Source of the DNA: Punica granatum
Taxonomy: Eukaryota > Streptophyta > Magnoliopsida > Myrtales > Lythraceae
NCBI RefSeq assembly: GCF_007655135.1
Contig: NC_045128.1
Coordinates: 13,718,230-13,782,229, forward strand
Length of the DNA: 64,000 nucleotides
Direction of reading: 5' to 3'
In this document: piece after piece, positions 62,479 to 64,000 of the stretch
Layout of the letters: every line of letters begins with the position of its first letter
Position numbering within the stretch: the first letter of the stretch is position 1
Program-made: the position numbers and the translations under genes
The notes under the pieces: model-generated
What the model saw: the letters and a program-made list of their open reading frames with translations, nothing else
Told to the model about the DNA's origin: nothing
Database searches by the model: none

Positions 62479-63250
62479 TTTTATGCTTAGGTCACTTCTT
62501 TACGGTTTTCGAAGTCCTCTGCTGTAAAATGCTGTCTGCGCGAGCTTTTCGACTGAATGGTAAAAGGAAATAGCTCTGATCTGCAAAAACATATCAAACT
62601 ACTGGCCTCACTAAACCGTAATAAAACCAGCATCTCTCCTCAAGTCATCACCCAGGAGGGATAAATAATACATCTCTGTTTCATTCCCATATGGAACCGA
62701 TTCAAGGAAGTGAAACGGGAATACGATACAAGACATTCTATCGTATCTGGAAAATAATGAATGATCCCTACAGAATTGAAAGAACTGGAAAACAATGAAC
62801 GGTTCTCCGTTTCCAGGAAAACAAAACCATGAAATTGCACTGCATCATGTACACAACAGTCAAAATGCAGCCATGGGATTGTTCAATCAAGCCAGCATTT
62901 GTACAGAGGAAAGGCTGAAAGTTTTCGAAGACAAACACAAGAAGAATAACAATTTACGGGCCATCGCTTCGATTACCGTTCCTGCCCGCGAAGAAGAATG
63001 AAACAGAACCCAACCCCAACAACACGAATTTGAGGAAGAACACGTCAAGGTACGTAATTTCCACTCGAGCATCGAATCGACGATCCGGGACATGAACATG
63101 GGAGACACAGACCCAGAGAGACAAACTGGAAATGACATCGTACCTGTTCGCTTCGTTTGCTCGGAGGCTCAAAGAGGAAGGGACGGGGGGTGGGGGTGTG
63201 GAAGGGAGAGAGAGAGGGAGGGAGGGAGAGCTCTGATCAATCAATAGAGA
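62479..63250 (-). other. 5' UTR and 5' UTR intron of the FERAKEE gene
   Basis: A donor CGAACAG|GTACGATG (exon end 63144) and an acceptor TTTTTGCAG (exon start 62580) frame a probable leader intron of 563 bases (63143-62581). The leader start near 63240 is GA/CT-rich. The small ORFs on either strand here are not supported as genes. Confidence 0.5.
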
Positions 63251-64000
63251 AGGAATGCGCTATTGAAGAAGGTAAAATGGGAATGAGAATGAAGGCCGTT
63301 GGAGAAGATGACGATGACGAAGGGTGGGAATCGAACCTTCTGGGCATGCCAGATTGGACCAGCCAAAGATGTGCCTTTTATTATATAATACATATATTAA
63401 AGCTAAAGAGCACGAGATAACACGCTGTCTAATTAATTAGGAAACCTTAACTCCACATTGATTGACATTACATTTCATTAGGAAACCTGCACCCCCATAT
63501 TTTGATTTAATTCACTGAGTTTTTACTGTATTTTGTTTGTGCTATATTTAACGTATTTAAGTTATTCATCTATATTATTTGTACGTGATAATTTAAATTT
63601 AATTTGATAACTTAAAATAATTTCTTGAAATATGTGTCATTTTTCAAATTTAATGTACTAAATTTCTTATAGATGCAAGACGAAAATTCATTTTTTTCAA
63701 TCATCTTTTACCGCTATAGTTTTTCCTATATCTTCACTCGTGAACAATATTGCCCCTTTTTTGTTACACAGGTGCATATTTCAAGATTTTTTTTTTATTT
63801 TTTATTATAGGTTAATCCTATTGGATCATATTATAAGATTACTGAATTTGTATACATACGTTATTCGCATTCCATAAGACTAAATTATGTATTTGTATGC
63901 CATCATAATATATTCTTCTTCTATAATTTTTAATATTTATTATGTCCACTTGTCTTTCCATCATTGTTGACATCATATCTCAAATTTTCTAAAATTATGG
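63251..64000. other. AT-rich flank, no gene seen
   Basis: After a short GA-rich stretch the sequence is AT-rich to the window edge, with no ORF or repeat I can identify. Confidence 0.45.

Overview
The window is nuclear DNA of a flowering plant, almost certainly a eudicot. The genes have GT..AG introns and plant-only families (an NPR1-type immune co-receptor, a class A heat stress factor, a nuclear-encoded mitochondrial intron maturase). The gene-poor space is AT-rich and packed with plant transposons: MULE, hAT, CACTA and PIF/Harbinger DNA elements, a SINE, an L1-like LINE and a very long LTR. I cannot fix the species from sequence alone.

Layout. 1-3290: two foldback elements, a Helitron-like end and the promoter side of the first gene. 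3291-8198 (+): a seven-exon CCCH zinc-finger protein of 911 residues. 8.2-19.5 kb: no confident protein gene; a 1.56-kb long-TIR MULE-like element (11.6-13.2 kb), exon-like pieces of an unknown transcript (13.2-15 kb), a 39-bp tandem repeat, a foldback and a 110-bp duplication carrying G-boxes. 19725-21226 (+): two-exon class A HSF. 21.6-22.9 kb: a hAT MITE with tRNA-like promoter boxes and a SINE, both with clear target-site duplications. 24.1-27.8 kb (-): a dead PIF/Harbinger element whose transposase is split by a 964-bp CACTA element. 30.4-31.1 kb: a MULE MITE. 31.2-37.9 kb: almost empty. 37951-38311 (-): one leftover PRP39 exon. 38831-41035 (-): intronless nMAT2-type maturase. 42.5-51.7 kb: a 5'-truncated LINE (-) interrupted by a 5.26-kb solo LTR. 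51.7-56.4 kb: repeat-derived sequence. 56491-60216 (-): four-exon NPR1 gene. 61417-62478 (-): small repeat-containing 'FERAKEE' protein with a spliced 5' UTR.

The host genes do not form a pathway; they are independent loci. NPR1 (salicylate immunity), the HSF (stress transcription), the CCCH protein (RNA binding) and nMAT2 (mitochondrial intron splicing) each stand alone. The most informative material is the transposon stratigraphy. At two sites the empty-site sequence can be read from target-site duplications, giving an order of events: CACTA into Harbinger, and solo LTR into LINE into older repeat DNA.
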